Shown here piece after piece: positions 1-11,289 of a stretch of DNA of 51,611 nucleotides. The position numbers and the translations under genes are program-made. Within the stretch, counting starts at the first letter, position 1; every line of letters starts with the position of its first letter. Under the pieces are notes generated by a model, which was given only the letters and a program-made list of their open reading frames with translations, was not told the DNA's origin and did not search any database. Source of the DNA: Ganoderma boninense. Lineage: Eukaryota > Basidiomycota > Agaricomycetes > Polyporales > Polyporaceae. The stretch spans positions 4,588,584 through 4,640,194 of the forward strand of contig CM035306.1 in NCBI GenBank assembly GCA_002900995.3, written 5' to 3'.

Positions 1-590
1 GCGGGGAAGACCGGAGCGGTCCGCGCCATTCGTTGAGTTCGCGACGGAAGGGCGTCGGACTCGAGCTGAGGAGGCGAAGCTTCGCGAGCAGCAAGGAGGC
101 GGTGCCTGCGAGAGGCAGTGAATTTGTGGGCAATGGAGGACGTTGACGATGGAGGACTTGGAGGGGCGACGGATCTGGACGAGTTGGGGAGGAGGGCAGC
201 AAGATCCTTGCGGAAAAGGAAAGCGACGGGCGTTATAGGGGAGGGGGCGCTGCGGATGGGCAAAAAAAGCGAAACTGACCAAGAAACGACGTTGAGAGTC
301 TCGGCGACGAGCGCGCTCAACGGCGTTGGGGTTCCCTGCGTCTGCGCGTGTTGCGCGCCTGCTGACCTAGGCTTGCGTTTAGGCTGAGCAGTGCTGGTCG
401 AGGAGATGCTTCGGAGCAGGGGCCGCGCCGTCGACGGGCGGGGGGAGGGCGAGGAGTCCTGAACAGAGTTTATCGGGCTTCAACGGGGCGTGCGTGGGCC
501 GTTGGAGGATTCGGTGGAGGAGGGGGAGTTACCGGCAGCGGGGGAGCTGGGGAGGAGGCGGGAGTCGGGGATAGCGAGAGGAAGGACCAT
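1..590 (-). pseudogene. 5' part of a Ser/Pro-rich protein, with an in-frame TGA, cut by the window edge
   Basis: I do not recognise the product. On the minus strand an ATG at 590 (context TACAATGG) opens a frame that starts MVLPLAIPDSRLLP and is rich in Ser, Pro and Thr. It meets a single TGA at 482-480, after the residues NGPRTPR. The same frame then stays open to base 1, about 160 codons, reading SPINSVQDSSPSPRP and later AQPKRKPRSAGAQHAQTQ. Composition is the same on both sides of the TGA. No GT-AG intron I could place removes it in frame. The leftmost part may contain an intron, because a donor GTCAGT lies near 275 and an acceptor near 113. Options are a CGA-to-TGA nonsense change, a sequencing error, or a start that I have wrong. 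Upstream DNA (590-1100) is pyrimidine-rich on this strand, as fungal promoters often are. Confidence 0.33.
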
Positions 591-599
591 TGTAGTATG

Positions 600-3500
600 G
601 ATACAGTGGTTGATGGGGGATCTGACAAGTGGCGATGCGTGAGAGAGGGGCGGAAACGGTCTTAGAGAGAGTGAGGACGTTTCACAGGAGGTGTGGGAGG
701 AGGAAGGGGGTATGTGTGCGAGGAAGCGGGTACGCGATAGAATAGCGCGAATCCGACTTATCTCGAGCGGCGGTGGAGGTGGGGCGAGCGGGGTGGCTTT
801 CGGCTGTCGATGGCGGGGCGGAGAGTGGTAGTCGCGAGTGAGACTCAAGCGTACTAACAAAGGAGGAAGTCGTTGAAGGGAGGGTGTCTTGCTTGTGATG
901 GGGGAGGGCGGATAGGTAGAAGCCGGCAAGGGTCGCGAGATCTGCAAACGGAAGGGGGCGATAAGGTCAGTGTCGGGCACGACGACGGGGAGCGGGTGCA
1001 GAGGGGGACGACGCACTCCAGGCGGTATCCTTGTTGCGGTAAGGGCGGGGCGGCAGAAGGAGCAGGACGGGAGGGCGGGGCGAGGGCGAAGCCTTTCAGA
1101 CGAGGACCATGCGACGGCGAGAGGGCGAGCTCCAGCTGGCCTCCAATCGCCCCCGGCCATATATCTACGCCCCGGCCCATCCCGGCCATCTATCCCGTAT
1201 ATGGCAATTCCTTCTCCTCCGGGTCCCCGCCTCGGCCGCGGACCCAACGGATCTGGCCGCCATCCCGACAAACAATGGGCCATCGCGCCCTCACCCCCGC
1301 CCTCCACAGTCCCCATCTCTCTGCACTGGCCGCTGTCTGGCGTCGCCCCCGCCTCCTCCGCCGGCGCCCATCCGCACCCAGCGCCGGAGGAGGCTCGCAA
1401 ATGGAGATCACGCGAGGTCAGGGTCGGGTTCCCACTAAGCTGGTGATTCTTTCAAATCGGAATCGGCCAGACACGCTGCACAATCTGCGCTCTTTGCCGC
1501 CCGCTCTTGTCTCTCCTCGTCGTCGTGCTCTCCCACGTCCCCTTCATCCAGCCTCGGCTGCTGTCGTCCCTCCGAGTCCGAACCCTCGCCCTCGCCCCCC
1601 ATCGCCATCTCGAAATCTGCCCCGTTGTTCGCTTTGATCTCCACCCACTCGTTACTGTCGACCGGCAACGCCCGCCCTCGCCCATCGCCTGCCACTGTCT
1701 CCCACCAGCAACGAACCGTCCATCACCGTTTCGTCGCCGCCAACGCCCCTCCGATCCCCGACCCCCACCGCCTCCCTTCTCTCCTCTTCCCGCTCCGACT
1801 TTAGTCCGTCGCCTTCCTCGCCTGACCGTCTCTCTGTTCCTTCCCTTGTCCTTGTCTAATTTCGTTATTCCCCGTCCAAGCACATCCGCCTAAATTTATT
1901 CTCCTTCCTTCCCGACGTTCGTCGTCATTCCGTTTTCCGTACTTTATTCTCTCTCCCCCACGTCCTTCAACCGCCCCTCGCTAAATCTCTCTTTTGACAC
2001 CCGCCTTACCCGCCTTACCACATCACCACCCCTTCTTCCCCTCCTGCCCCCATCCAGATACACTTCCACTTCGCTTGCCTCGCTCACTTCACACTACTCA
2101 GCCTATGTCATAACTTTAACCCAATCTCCGCCGCCCTATCTCCCCACTCGTCCTGCCCTTTTTGCGGGCTCTCCCAGACAACAGCCTGCGCTCGGACCAT
2201 TTTTATCTTCCGTTCATCTTGCTCTCCTACTCCCCTTTACGTTCCTGTCCCATTTTGCCCACTTGTCGCATCAGCGCCCACGCCCTCAGCCTCACAGCCA
2301 CCCGACTGTGCGCTCTGCAGGCGACCGGGTGCGCTTCGATCGTACCTTCAGCCGGGTCGAAAAGCAGGACATAGGTCCCGGAATTCCAATAGTCAATACC
2401 GTACGCGTACCTCTACATCTCTGTACACTGCATGCACTTCCGCGCTGCAAGTCGGATTTGATCACTCCCTCTCCTCCATGTGACCGAGCTAGACCGACGG
2501 GCGTGCTTCACTCAGGATCCACAACTCATGCTCATGCCATCTCCACTCCAGAATCCAGATCCTGCGTTCGCAGTAAGCACCATTGATCCCGGACCCAGAT
2601 CATCTCCCCCTCCCCCTTCCCCCAGCCGCATCTGAATCTCAAACCCAAGCCTCGTCTCCGCCCTCACGGGCCCGGCGCGTCACCGCACCGCACCACCTCC
2701 TGATCCTCCCGTCCACCATCCTCGCACCTGCGCACACCCATCTGGGCTCCCGAACGCACTCGGGCCAGGCCGCCCATGCCCCCGCCTCCCGTCCTGCGGT
2801 CATTCTCGTGAGCACCGACCCCCCGTCCTCTTACTGATCCTTCGCTGTCCACCATGCTTGCTCCTTGATCCCCTCCCTATCTAGCGCTGCGCCTGGTCGC
2901 CCGTACGAGCCCGATGGAGCAAATCGCTGATCGCCATTAACCGTACGTCGACCCGTCCACGTTCCGCGTCGCGCTCATTCGCTGTCCATGTAGACGTCCT
3001 TCTCCCGGTCCCCGAACGGCGCTCGCTCTGCCTTCGCGGGACCACGGCCATGCTTGCCGCTTCGCCCCCAGATCAGGGGGGTCCCCGTTCGCCGATCGCA
3101 GCGAGAAAGAAACTAGTATCTAGAACCCCGTCTCAGGTCAATGTGGTCGTCCCAGTCGCAGCTGGACGTTCTCTGCCTCGCTTGATGGCTTCACGGAGAC
3201 TGTGTGCCTGCTTGGTCTTTACAGTCGCAGTGCGTTCGCCGAGGACGGGACAGGACGCGCCTGGGTGTTGTGCTCAAGTGACTGACGGGCTGCCCCTCCC
3301 CCACCCGGTGATTTCCCGTCAATCGCAAAGCACGACCTGATGTCATGCGTATGTAGCCCGCGGACGTCTGTCGCGCTGCCCTCAGGTCGCGCCAATTCAG
3401 GCTTCTTGTTCCCAATGCCGACGTCCTTGCGAACTTCGTCTTGGCTCGCTGCCCAGGCCGAGGGCCCCACCGTCCCACTCTGGTCATCATTACAGGAGTG

Positions 3501-5850
3501 CTTCTGTCAGTATGTACGGAGATTCTGCCGAGTCTCACGTCTCCCGCGTCCCACATCGCGCGAGCTTGCTTCGAGCTTCAGGTCGGTCCGGCAGACGCCG
3601 TGCTGTGGAAGCCAGAAGTCCTCCAATGCCATCGCCCGCCCAATCGCCCAGGTTTCATTGATCATCGCGACCCACAGCGCTAGCGACAATCGCGAACGCC
3701 CCCACCCCCACCCCAACCGCACACTCATCTCGTCTCATCGACCATCCCTCGGCTTTACGACCAACATGCCCTGCCCCTGCCCCTGCCTCTGCCGTTGTGG
3801 CCCTTCGTCTCCTCAATTCTCCCACTTCTTTCCGCTCCACTCTGCTCCGAGATCGCGCTCGTTCCGCCGTCAGTTTTCTGTCGTCTGCCCGCCAAACAAC
3901 CTCGCCCTTGCCCCGTCTGCGTCAAACCTGCGCTCTCCGGATCCAAGAATAACAAGGTCGATCGATACCCCTCCTTGTTCTCTTCCAGGCTACAGTCCTT
4001 ACCTTACCACACGCTGGCGACTGCACGGCATAACCTTGTCCGCGCCCGTCTCTGGGTCCGTATCACATGCCCCAGACGCCGCTGGTTCTTGGTTCGTGGT
4101 TCTTGCCCTTTCCTGCCCATCATCGCCCCGGCAACTTACAGGGCGCCCTTCCCGCGCTTCTCTTCCTACGACCCAGCGCTCAGCGCTCAGCTACCGGGCC
4201 CCCAGCTTCGTCGTGCATCATGATCAGAGTCTTCTGCGCGTTCTCTCTCCCCACCATCGACGCTTTCCTATCTATGTGTATGTCTGGCGCGCGCCCTTCC
4301 CTCCCATGGCCACCGGCCGAGGCTCAGGTCATGCCGACCCCCGTCCAATCTCACGCTCGGGCCTCGAGCGCCCTCTTCTGATCTTCTTCCTGGACTGCTG
4401 CCAGCGCGCGGCTCACACTAAATGTCGTGTGTGCGCAATCCAGCTCACGTTCGATTCGAATTCCATGCGGGAACACACACATCATGATGTTTGCGCGCAG
4501 GACGTCACCTCCTCTGCGAATGTGGAAGGCTAACCCCCCCGTCGAGGCGAGTACGAGTACAAGTACGTACATCAGGCAAGTCCCTCTGCCCCGCCGTGAT
4601 ATCTGTCCAAATGACTACCGCGGATTTTCCAGCGACCTCCTCCAGGCCGGTCTATCCCTCATCGTCATCGCGCGGCATTACGTCGCCCGAGTCGATATAC
4701 GGACGTGCCTGCTATACTTATATACATTAAGTGTACTTACGCAGACGGACGTGCGGCAGTCGCGAGACTGACAGACATGCAGACAACGACATCGGTACGC
4801 CGTCCGAGGACTGCGCAAATGCCTCCGCATTTTGACGTCATGCATTCCCTTTTTGCGCTCGCAGTCCCGCCTGGCCAGTGCCAGTGCCAGTGCCCACCAC
4901 GTTCCCTGCCCAACAAACTTGGGTTGTGATTTTCAAACTCGCCGACGTCGATACTTATCGGGCGAACTCTGCGCTACACGCTGCTGCATCTTAGCACTCC
5001 CAGGCCCGTCTCGGTATCGCTCTATAGCTATATCGCTGCCATCTCCAATTTGAGCTGCCGCGGCCCTCCTTCCCTTCTCTTCCCTGGGTATGTATTGCTA
5101 TTGCGCCACACCTGAGAGCAGTAAGGAGCCTGCCACTGGCAGCCAAGTAAGTAGCGTTACCTCATCCCTGGGGTCGCAGATCCCGTCGAAGTCGACGTCA
5201 TCTCGGCCGTATAAGTATCATACTATACTCGAGCTCGCGCAGGCCTTCTCGGACATGCCGAGACTACCAAGTACGAGATACGGATGAGATACGATAGGCG
5301 GCCCCGGAAGTCGAGCTAGCTGCATTCGTATGCGCGGGCGAGATGAAGATAAAGATACGACGCCCGATCCGCAGGCGATCCTGATTCCTGACAGTGGTCC
5401 TGGAAATCGGGGTTTGCGGTGGTGTGCTCGTCGCCATCGCGCTGTGGTCTCTCCCGCCGCCCGGCGCGCGATCCTGGCCCTGAGCCTCTGGGCCACACCC
5501 TGGCGGTTCGGGTCGGGTCCAGCCGGCCCCCTCCCTCCAGCTGGGTGCCTCGCATTATCAGTGGCGTGTAGTAGTGCCCTAAGCAGCAACTTTACAGCGG
5601 CTTGAGTCTGGGAACGCTGCAAAGGCATTCTCGGCCTGGTGTGATCTGTTTTCCACTTGTTTTTCTGCTGCTGGGATCAGAGCGCCCGCGCCGGCACAGC
5701 ATACTGACGGAGACGACACCGCTTTCTGGCCACACTCCTTCCGTGACCCGTCCTCCGTCTCTGACGTTCTGAGCGGGACGCCTGCTTCTCCGGGGGGTCC
5801 AGTAGACACGTTCTTCCGCGTTACGTTACGCAGGTCGGCCGCTTCTTCGT
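600..5850. promoter_or_regulatory. Strand-asymmetric pyrimidine-rich intergenic stretch, promoter-like
   Basis: No convincing coding exon was found here. From about 590 to 1100 the plus strand is purine-rich, so the minus strand is C/T-rich. From about 1130 to 4560 the plus strand is strongly C/T-rich. The switch near 1.1 kb is what a divergent promoter pair would look like. Long open frames in this stretch are Ser/Pro/Arg-rich in every frame, which is the signature of C/T-rich composition rather than of protein. No plus-strand gene that would use the right-hand half could be identified. Confidence 0.35.
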
Positions 5851-8800
5851 CCCGTTCTTCTATATGTTTCGTCGTCGTCTTCTTCGGCGTTGTACCATGT
5901 CATGGCGTCCCGTCGTCCGATGGTTTCGCGTCCCCCGCCGGGACTTGAAGAAAGCCCTCAAGTCAGGTCGCCAAGTTCCGTCAGTGCTTAGGAACTCCCA
6001 TTATGATCCTCGACCGTCCGATCAGCGGTTTGAAACGCTCGCGCGACGCGCGTCGGGCGAGCCTTCGCGCCCCCTCTCAAATCAATATCATCCATTCCAT
6101 CACGAGCAATGCCATGATGATTGTGCCCGCCGTCGTCCGGCGCTCCGCTCCCCAGCTCCTCGCGAGCGTAACAGCACCAGCAAAGGGCTGCCGCTCATCG
6201 GGCGCCACAGCTTTGCACAGTCCTCAGACCTCAAGTCTCAGCCCTGGACCTCTCAAACTTGCAGCAGGCCCGACTCTAGTCCCCTCATTATCATTGCGCG
6301 TGCCGCCATCAGCGCCCGCCCTGCCCCTCCCATCTCCCGACGACCCCACATGCTCTCATAGCAGCCGCCGACCGAGGCCCCGCCGTGTGGCCTGGTGCTC
6401 GCTCGTAAGTTATGGTTATGTCACGGCGCGGGCCGCGCGCCCCATTTGCGGAAGGCGGCGGGCCTGGCGAAGTCGCGACCCGCTAAGTGAATAAGATAAA
6501 AGATAAAGTACGAGTACTCGCACTGCAGCTTCGCCTGCCGAGCTCCCTGAGCTTGGCTAAGCCCGTGTGTCTGAACTTTGAAGTTCAGTGATGGAGTCAC
6601 AGTGGACGATCGACGGCACTCACATGCGATCACCCATGGAGCCCAGGACCGGCACCGCTGATCGCGGTGGCTGCGCTGGATGGAGTTCCAGCGCGCCACC
6701 AGCTACATACTGGGACTGGAACGCGCAAGCGCCGCGGCGAGACCCACAAGTGCCTTACCGCATCAGGCGAGGGACGCGGTCAGAGGGGTCGGGCCCGGCT
6801 GCGAGTTGAGATGACGTCGCTTGAGGGCGCATCTCGAGAGCGCAAAATGAAACGGCCCTGCGTCGAAGGAGGCGAGTGTATGTTCGATGTTCAGATCAGT
6901 ACTTGGGGGTGCCATCACTAGCCTGAGATCTCTGGAGAATGGTGAACTGGAGTCTACCAGTGCCGCCGCTGCCGCCACAGAAACTACGGTCAACGCGCGC
7001 GACTCGACCCTCGAACTTGTGCGGCGGGGCGCTCGAGTTCTCCACAATGCAGCGTCAGGCGATGTGGTACCGCTGATGGCGTTCGCTATTGCTTCACGGG
7101 CGCGCTCCAAACTCGAGGGCCACGACGAATTCACAGAAGTTCGATGATGATGTTCAAATTCCTGGTCTCGAAACTCTGCTAAAACACAACACGCGCGGCC
7201 GGGCTGGGGCAGGCCGCGAGCGGCTATGAGAATAGGCAGTGGCCTCGTTTCATGTAAGTAACGTACGCAAGTTCTCACTGCGCAGCGCGTATTCGCAACG
7301 TGAAGGGCCACAGTGGGTAAGTACTGTACGTGAGTCGTGACGCAGCTGCAGTAGGAACTCGCCCCACCCCATCACAGAACGAGTACGCGTCACCCCCGAA
7401 GTAGTCGCGACAATTGACTCGAGGCGGCGGGAGCTTCGGAGACAGTTGCGAGAGGCACGCTATGCCCGCGTCCATTCTAGCGAGGCACACGAACGAGGCT
7501 GGATGCGGGAAGCCGCCATCAGCGGTGGAGGAGCGAATCACTGATTCAGTGTCCTCCGTAGCCCCTCCCCCTAGTCAGCACGCGAGCTGACCACAGCACC
7601 GACCTCGGGTGATGGCTGGAGCGGGAGTCGCAGTCGCGCAAACCTGGCCCAAAACTGCAGCAGCACCGGACAAGAGAAGAAATTTGTTGAGAGCGAGCGA
7701 GTGGGTGAGCGAGTGCTTACGACATCTCAGGAGGCGGTCTCGGCGGGAAGTCTTCGTTCGAGTCGGAAGCACGCCTCGTGTATACGGCGTTCCCAGGTTC
7801 GCGAGTGTGCTGGGTCTTTGTACGCAGGTATGGACAAGAGCTGATTCCAGGGACAGACAAAATTAAGTTCCCTGGGCTGCCGATGCCTGCGATGGCAATG
7901 TGTGCCGCGTACCCGGTCGGGAAGCGTCCTGGGGGGCGCACGCCTTTCACGAAACAGCGCCGGGAGTGATCGAGGCTTGGGCCTGCGTAGTTTCGTTGCG
8001 TTATGGTGATCCAGCCTGATTCCGAACAGGCGAGGTCACGACTCACGATGATCGCACCGTCCCTCAGGCTGGACGAGTTGTGCTTGCTCTGGCCTGGCGT
8101 ATTGCGGAAGCTGTCGTGCCCAGGACTGCGGGGGAGGGAGTGGCGGCAGAAGGGTACAGAAAGTATCTATCTCGGGAGAAGTTAGGTCGCCGTACACCGT
8201 ACACCGTACACCGTACAGACGAACGGCGGGGATTAGGGTGAGACGCGACTGACATACAAACAAAACGGCATGACAAATGTGACGACATTGCGGGGGGATC
8301 GGAGGGGGTCCTAGAGGCCGGAACGGGTTTGATCCCCGGGGACGTTCATGGGAGTGGGAGACTCGGGATCGAGGCCTGGGTCGCCCGCGAAGAAGCTGGC
8401 TCGACTTTGTCGGCTATGGTCATGGGTGCCCTGCCAGAAAGCGACGATCAGCGCAGCCCTTCACTTTTCATCAAACATACAAGACAGACCAAGGCCTGGG
8501 TACGTTACTGAAGCCAGAAGTTCAGAAGTGAGACGAGGGGTCAATCCCTTGGAGACAGCTTGGAGACTTGCTGACCGGAATCGTAGTGACGACTCGTCTT
8601 TCAAGAGGAGTGTCCCATAATGTACGAGGATCCGTCGGTCATATAAGGTGTGTACTGAGACCACAGTATAGTCGGTTTAAGAAAGCGGCGGTTGGATGAC
8701 CGCGGTTCGTTGCCAACTCACCCAGCAGGCGGCTGTGCTGAAGGAATGCTCGTGCGGCGGTTTCCGGAACACAGCTTGTCGCTCTGGCGCCCAGCGACGC

Positions 8801-9052
8801 TCTGAGTCGCTGCTCTCGACTCAAGTCTTCATCTAGTCTTCCTTGATCTCAAGCCTTGCGTGGACATGTCTGCTCCTTGCTTGGAATGTACAGTGCTTGC
8901 GCTTGTCGACACGTCAGCTTTCACCGGCTTGTTCACGTGTCATCCTACTCCGTCTCTGCGGTTCAATGGGACGTCTCGCATCGACACCTGTGGCACAGAC
9001 TCGGATGTGGACCGTGGCCCGTCAGCCTGGAGGAGATATGCCCATGTCTAAC
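5851..9052. other. Gene-poor stretch, one doubtful coding candidate
   Basis: An ATG at 5902 (plus) opens a short natural-looking frame, MASRRPMVSRPPPGLEES, that stops at 5991. A different frame from 6003 stays open to 6494 and is Ser/Pro-rich. I could not join the two by a plausible intron. The rest, to the start of the retrotransposon at 9070, shows no exon series, no family motif and no repeat other than the short tandem array at 8190. Confidence 0.3.
8190..8217. repeat. Tandem repeat (CCGTACA)x4
   Basis: Four perfect copies of the 7-mer ccgtaca lie in gene-free DNA. This is a simple microsatellite-type array with no sign of function. Confidence 0.9.
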
Positions 9053-9062
9053 TGGACGTTTC

Positions 9063-9069
<7 letters not shown>
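9053..9069. repeat. Left target-site duplication of the non-LTR element
   Basis: The 17-mer tggacgtttcgtcctct is immediately followed by the poly-T tract. The same 17-mer occurs at 17946-17962, at the other end of the element. The final T is shared with the poly-T run, so the duplication is 16 or 17 bp. Confidence 0.9.

Positions 9070-9097
<28 letters not shown>
9070..9097 (-). other. Poly(A) tail of the non-LTR retrotransposon (poly-T on the plus strand)
   Basis: About 28 uninterrupted Ts on the plus strand lie some 155 bp beyond the stop of the RNase H frame. Read in the sense of the element (minus strand) this is a 3' poly(A) tail, as expected for a target-primed LINE insertion. Confidence 0.92.
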
Positions 9098-9099
<2 letters not shown>

Positions 9100-9251
9100 T
9101 ATCTCGTGTATTGGCAGTATCTAGTACATATACAGGTTTGCTTCTCTTCTGTAACGTTGACAGCGCACACGCTATCCCGCGTTAGTTTGACCATGGCGGG
9201 TCCGCGGCCTGAGGCCAGATGCGGAAAGGGACAACGGACTAAGGGATTAGT

Positions 9252-10666
9252 CTAGTCCGTGTGTTGAGTGTTGTTGTCGGAAAAATCGTCGAGGGTTACA
9301 TAGTGCCCTCGTGTGTTTAGTAGTAATTGATGCTCCTGGTGGACGCAGTCGAGCGTCGGATACATAACATGGTTGTTGTAGGCGATGATGGTCCACTTGG
9401 AGCGGGTTTTATAATCGCGATAGAAGGTCGAGGTGAAGGAGTCATGGTCCTGTACCATTGCGAGTGTTATGGGGTGATCGTCTGGAAGGTCAGAAATGAC
9501 GGCCATAGGATCGTCCCGTAGTTTGGAGAAGAGGATGGAGCCGGCAATGCGCCAGAAGTTCCGAGCGTGGGAGGTGGTGTGTTCCGAGTCGGGGGTGCCT
9601 CCGAAACTGAAGGCGTAGGGGTTATCCCGAAGGAACCAGTAGATCTTAGGGAAGGGATCCAGATCTTCCAAGTAAGTGGCGGCCTCCCGGTTGTGTCGTC
9701 CGAGGGGTCGACGAGCGTAAATGGGACAATGTTGTAGGATGTGAAGTCGGTCCTGAACAACATGGTTGTTTGGGTGGGCATCGTTTGCCCGTACGCCGCA
9801 TGGACACGCGGTGGGTTCGTTGTGTTTGCTCCTCATGCGAAGGCGATAATGGCCAGTAGGAGCGTGTCCAGAGATAAGTCGACACATGCGGGAGTAGAAA
9901 ATGATGGATGAGTCCTTCCCGTAGGCGTGCATGAGGTTTTTCTTGGAAGAAGGGCGTGCATTGATGAGTGCGCGCGCGATTGGTCCGGTGGGTACTTGTT
10001 TCCCCACGTGAGCTGCCACCTTGTCTGTCTCGACCTCAGTAGGGTGACGACGAGAGGCACAGTCAGAGTCCGTCAAGAGTCGAGTAATGGTGGCCCTGAG
10101 GAACGCGTATGAGGTGGGGCGGGAAGTCCAGTCCGAAGGGGCGCGGACGGCGCCGACAAGTTTGTCGACCGCTTCATTGCCGTCAACACCGGAGTGGCCC
10201 GGGACGTAGGAGAACGTGAAGCGGTGGTGAGGAGAGCGGAGAAACCACGTCCGTAGAAGACGTGAAATTTGGAGTGAAGATTCGTTTCCGTCACGTACGT
10301 CATGGAGGGCTTTGCCTAGGGACTCCGAGTCGGAAAAGATTTGAATATGTGAGCAGGGTTGGGCCGTGCTGACGTTGAGTGTCTTTTGGAGGGCAAGGAG
10401 GAGTGCAGTGCGTTCGGCGTCATAGGAGAAGCCGCGGCCGCACCATTCTGCATGGGAATGGAGTTCAGTCGTGCCATGGAAGAGGATGTAACCGGCACTG
10501 GATTTGCCGCCTTTAGAGGAGGCAGATCCGTCGGTGAAGGCGTGGAGGCAGGACAGGTCATGTCGTGCCTTGTCAATGCGTGGTTGGAGATCTCGACGGA
10601 TCCATTTCTGTAGTTCGTCAGGGTCGTCCTTGGGTGGGTGGGACAGTTGGAGGGTGATCCTGTCCT
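9252..10666 (-). pseudogene. RNase H and C-terminal part of the LINE ORF2
   Basis: This is the 3' third of the retrotransposon polyprotein, cut off from the RT part by the hAT insertion. The RNase H fold keeps its acidic residues: the first Asp in FTDGSASSKGG, the Glu in DAERTALLLAL, the Asp in IFSDSESLG, and the last motif YVPGHSGVDGNEAVDKLVG. Downstream a Cys/His cluster (ACPCG, then HILQHCPIY) resembles the C-terminal zinc knuckle of fungal LINE proteins. The frame is open for more than 470 codons and enters directly from the RT frame once the hAT copy is removed. RNase H would degrade the RNA strand of the RNA:DNA hybrid during integration. No start codon of its own is expected. Confidence 0.9.
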
Positions 10667-10674
10667 GGAACACG
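10667..10674. repeat. Left 8-bp target-site duplication of the hAT element
   Basis: ggaacacg directly precedes the terminal inverted repeat. It is identical to 14935-14942. Eight-bp duplications are characteristic of the hAT superfamily. Confidence 0.95.
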
Positions 10675-10690
10675 TAGGGAATGGCGGGGG
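10675..10690 (+). repeat. Left terminal inverted repeat of the hAT element
   Basis: The sequence is tagggaatggcggggg. It pairs with 14919-14934 with one mismatch at position 13 (G against A). hAT transposases cut at such short ends. Confidence 0.92.
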
Positions 10691-11289
10691 TGCAGGGTTT
10701 TTAGGGGGTTCGGACGTAAGGGTGTGGAGGGGTAGGGGTAAGGGGTGTCCAAGGAATACCCTTGCCAAACCCCCCACCCTCAGAGCTACCCCCCGTCCAG
10801 TAAACACAGCCACCAGCCCAGCCAGAGCGCGAGTTAAGCGCCCGATAAGCGCCCGCATTTCGCAAGCCTTGCAGCTATACTGACCGCTGTGATCACGAGC
10901 CAAGTTGAGCTCGCGCTCGACCTTCTTCTCGAAGGACACCGGCGAGGCTCCTTCGTCTCAAACGACTCTCGGATTGTCATACCCGGCGAGGCTGTACAAG
11001 CTTTGTAGCGCCCGCACCAAGTCCAACTATCGATGCGAGTGCCATGGCGCCCCTGTTGCAGCGTGTTGAGCCTCGTGTGTGCAGTCGGGATTTGAAGTAG
11101 CTACTATACATGGAATTTCTACTCATTTCGGAGTGCAATGTCAGAGGTACTGTACAGTTCTTTGCTAAGCAACATGAGCGGGACACAGCTACTGTAGGTA
11201 TGCGGGATGACTCGAGAGCTCTACAAACATCTTATTCCCACCGCGAACTCTATCGAAATCTCTTCCTCCACTTCTACACATCTATCACT

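Noticed and set aside
873..1637. Overlapping open frames on both strands near 0.9-1.6 kb
   Set aside because: Composition artefacts of the purine/pyrimidine switch; none shows protein-like organisation.
3340..4533. Long plus-strand open frame of 397 codons
   Set aside because: Ser/Pro/Arg-rich in all three frames, caused by the C/T-rich strand; no motif, no exon logic.
5902..6494. Possible gene starting MASRRPMVSRPPPG
   Set aside because: The frame stops after about 30 codons and no plausible intron connects it to the next open frame.
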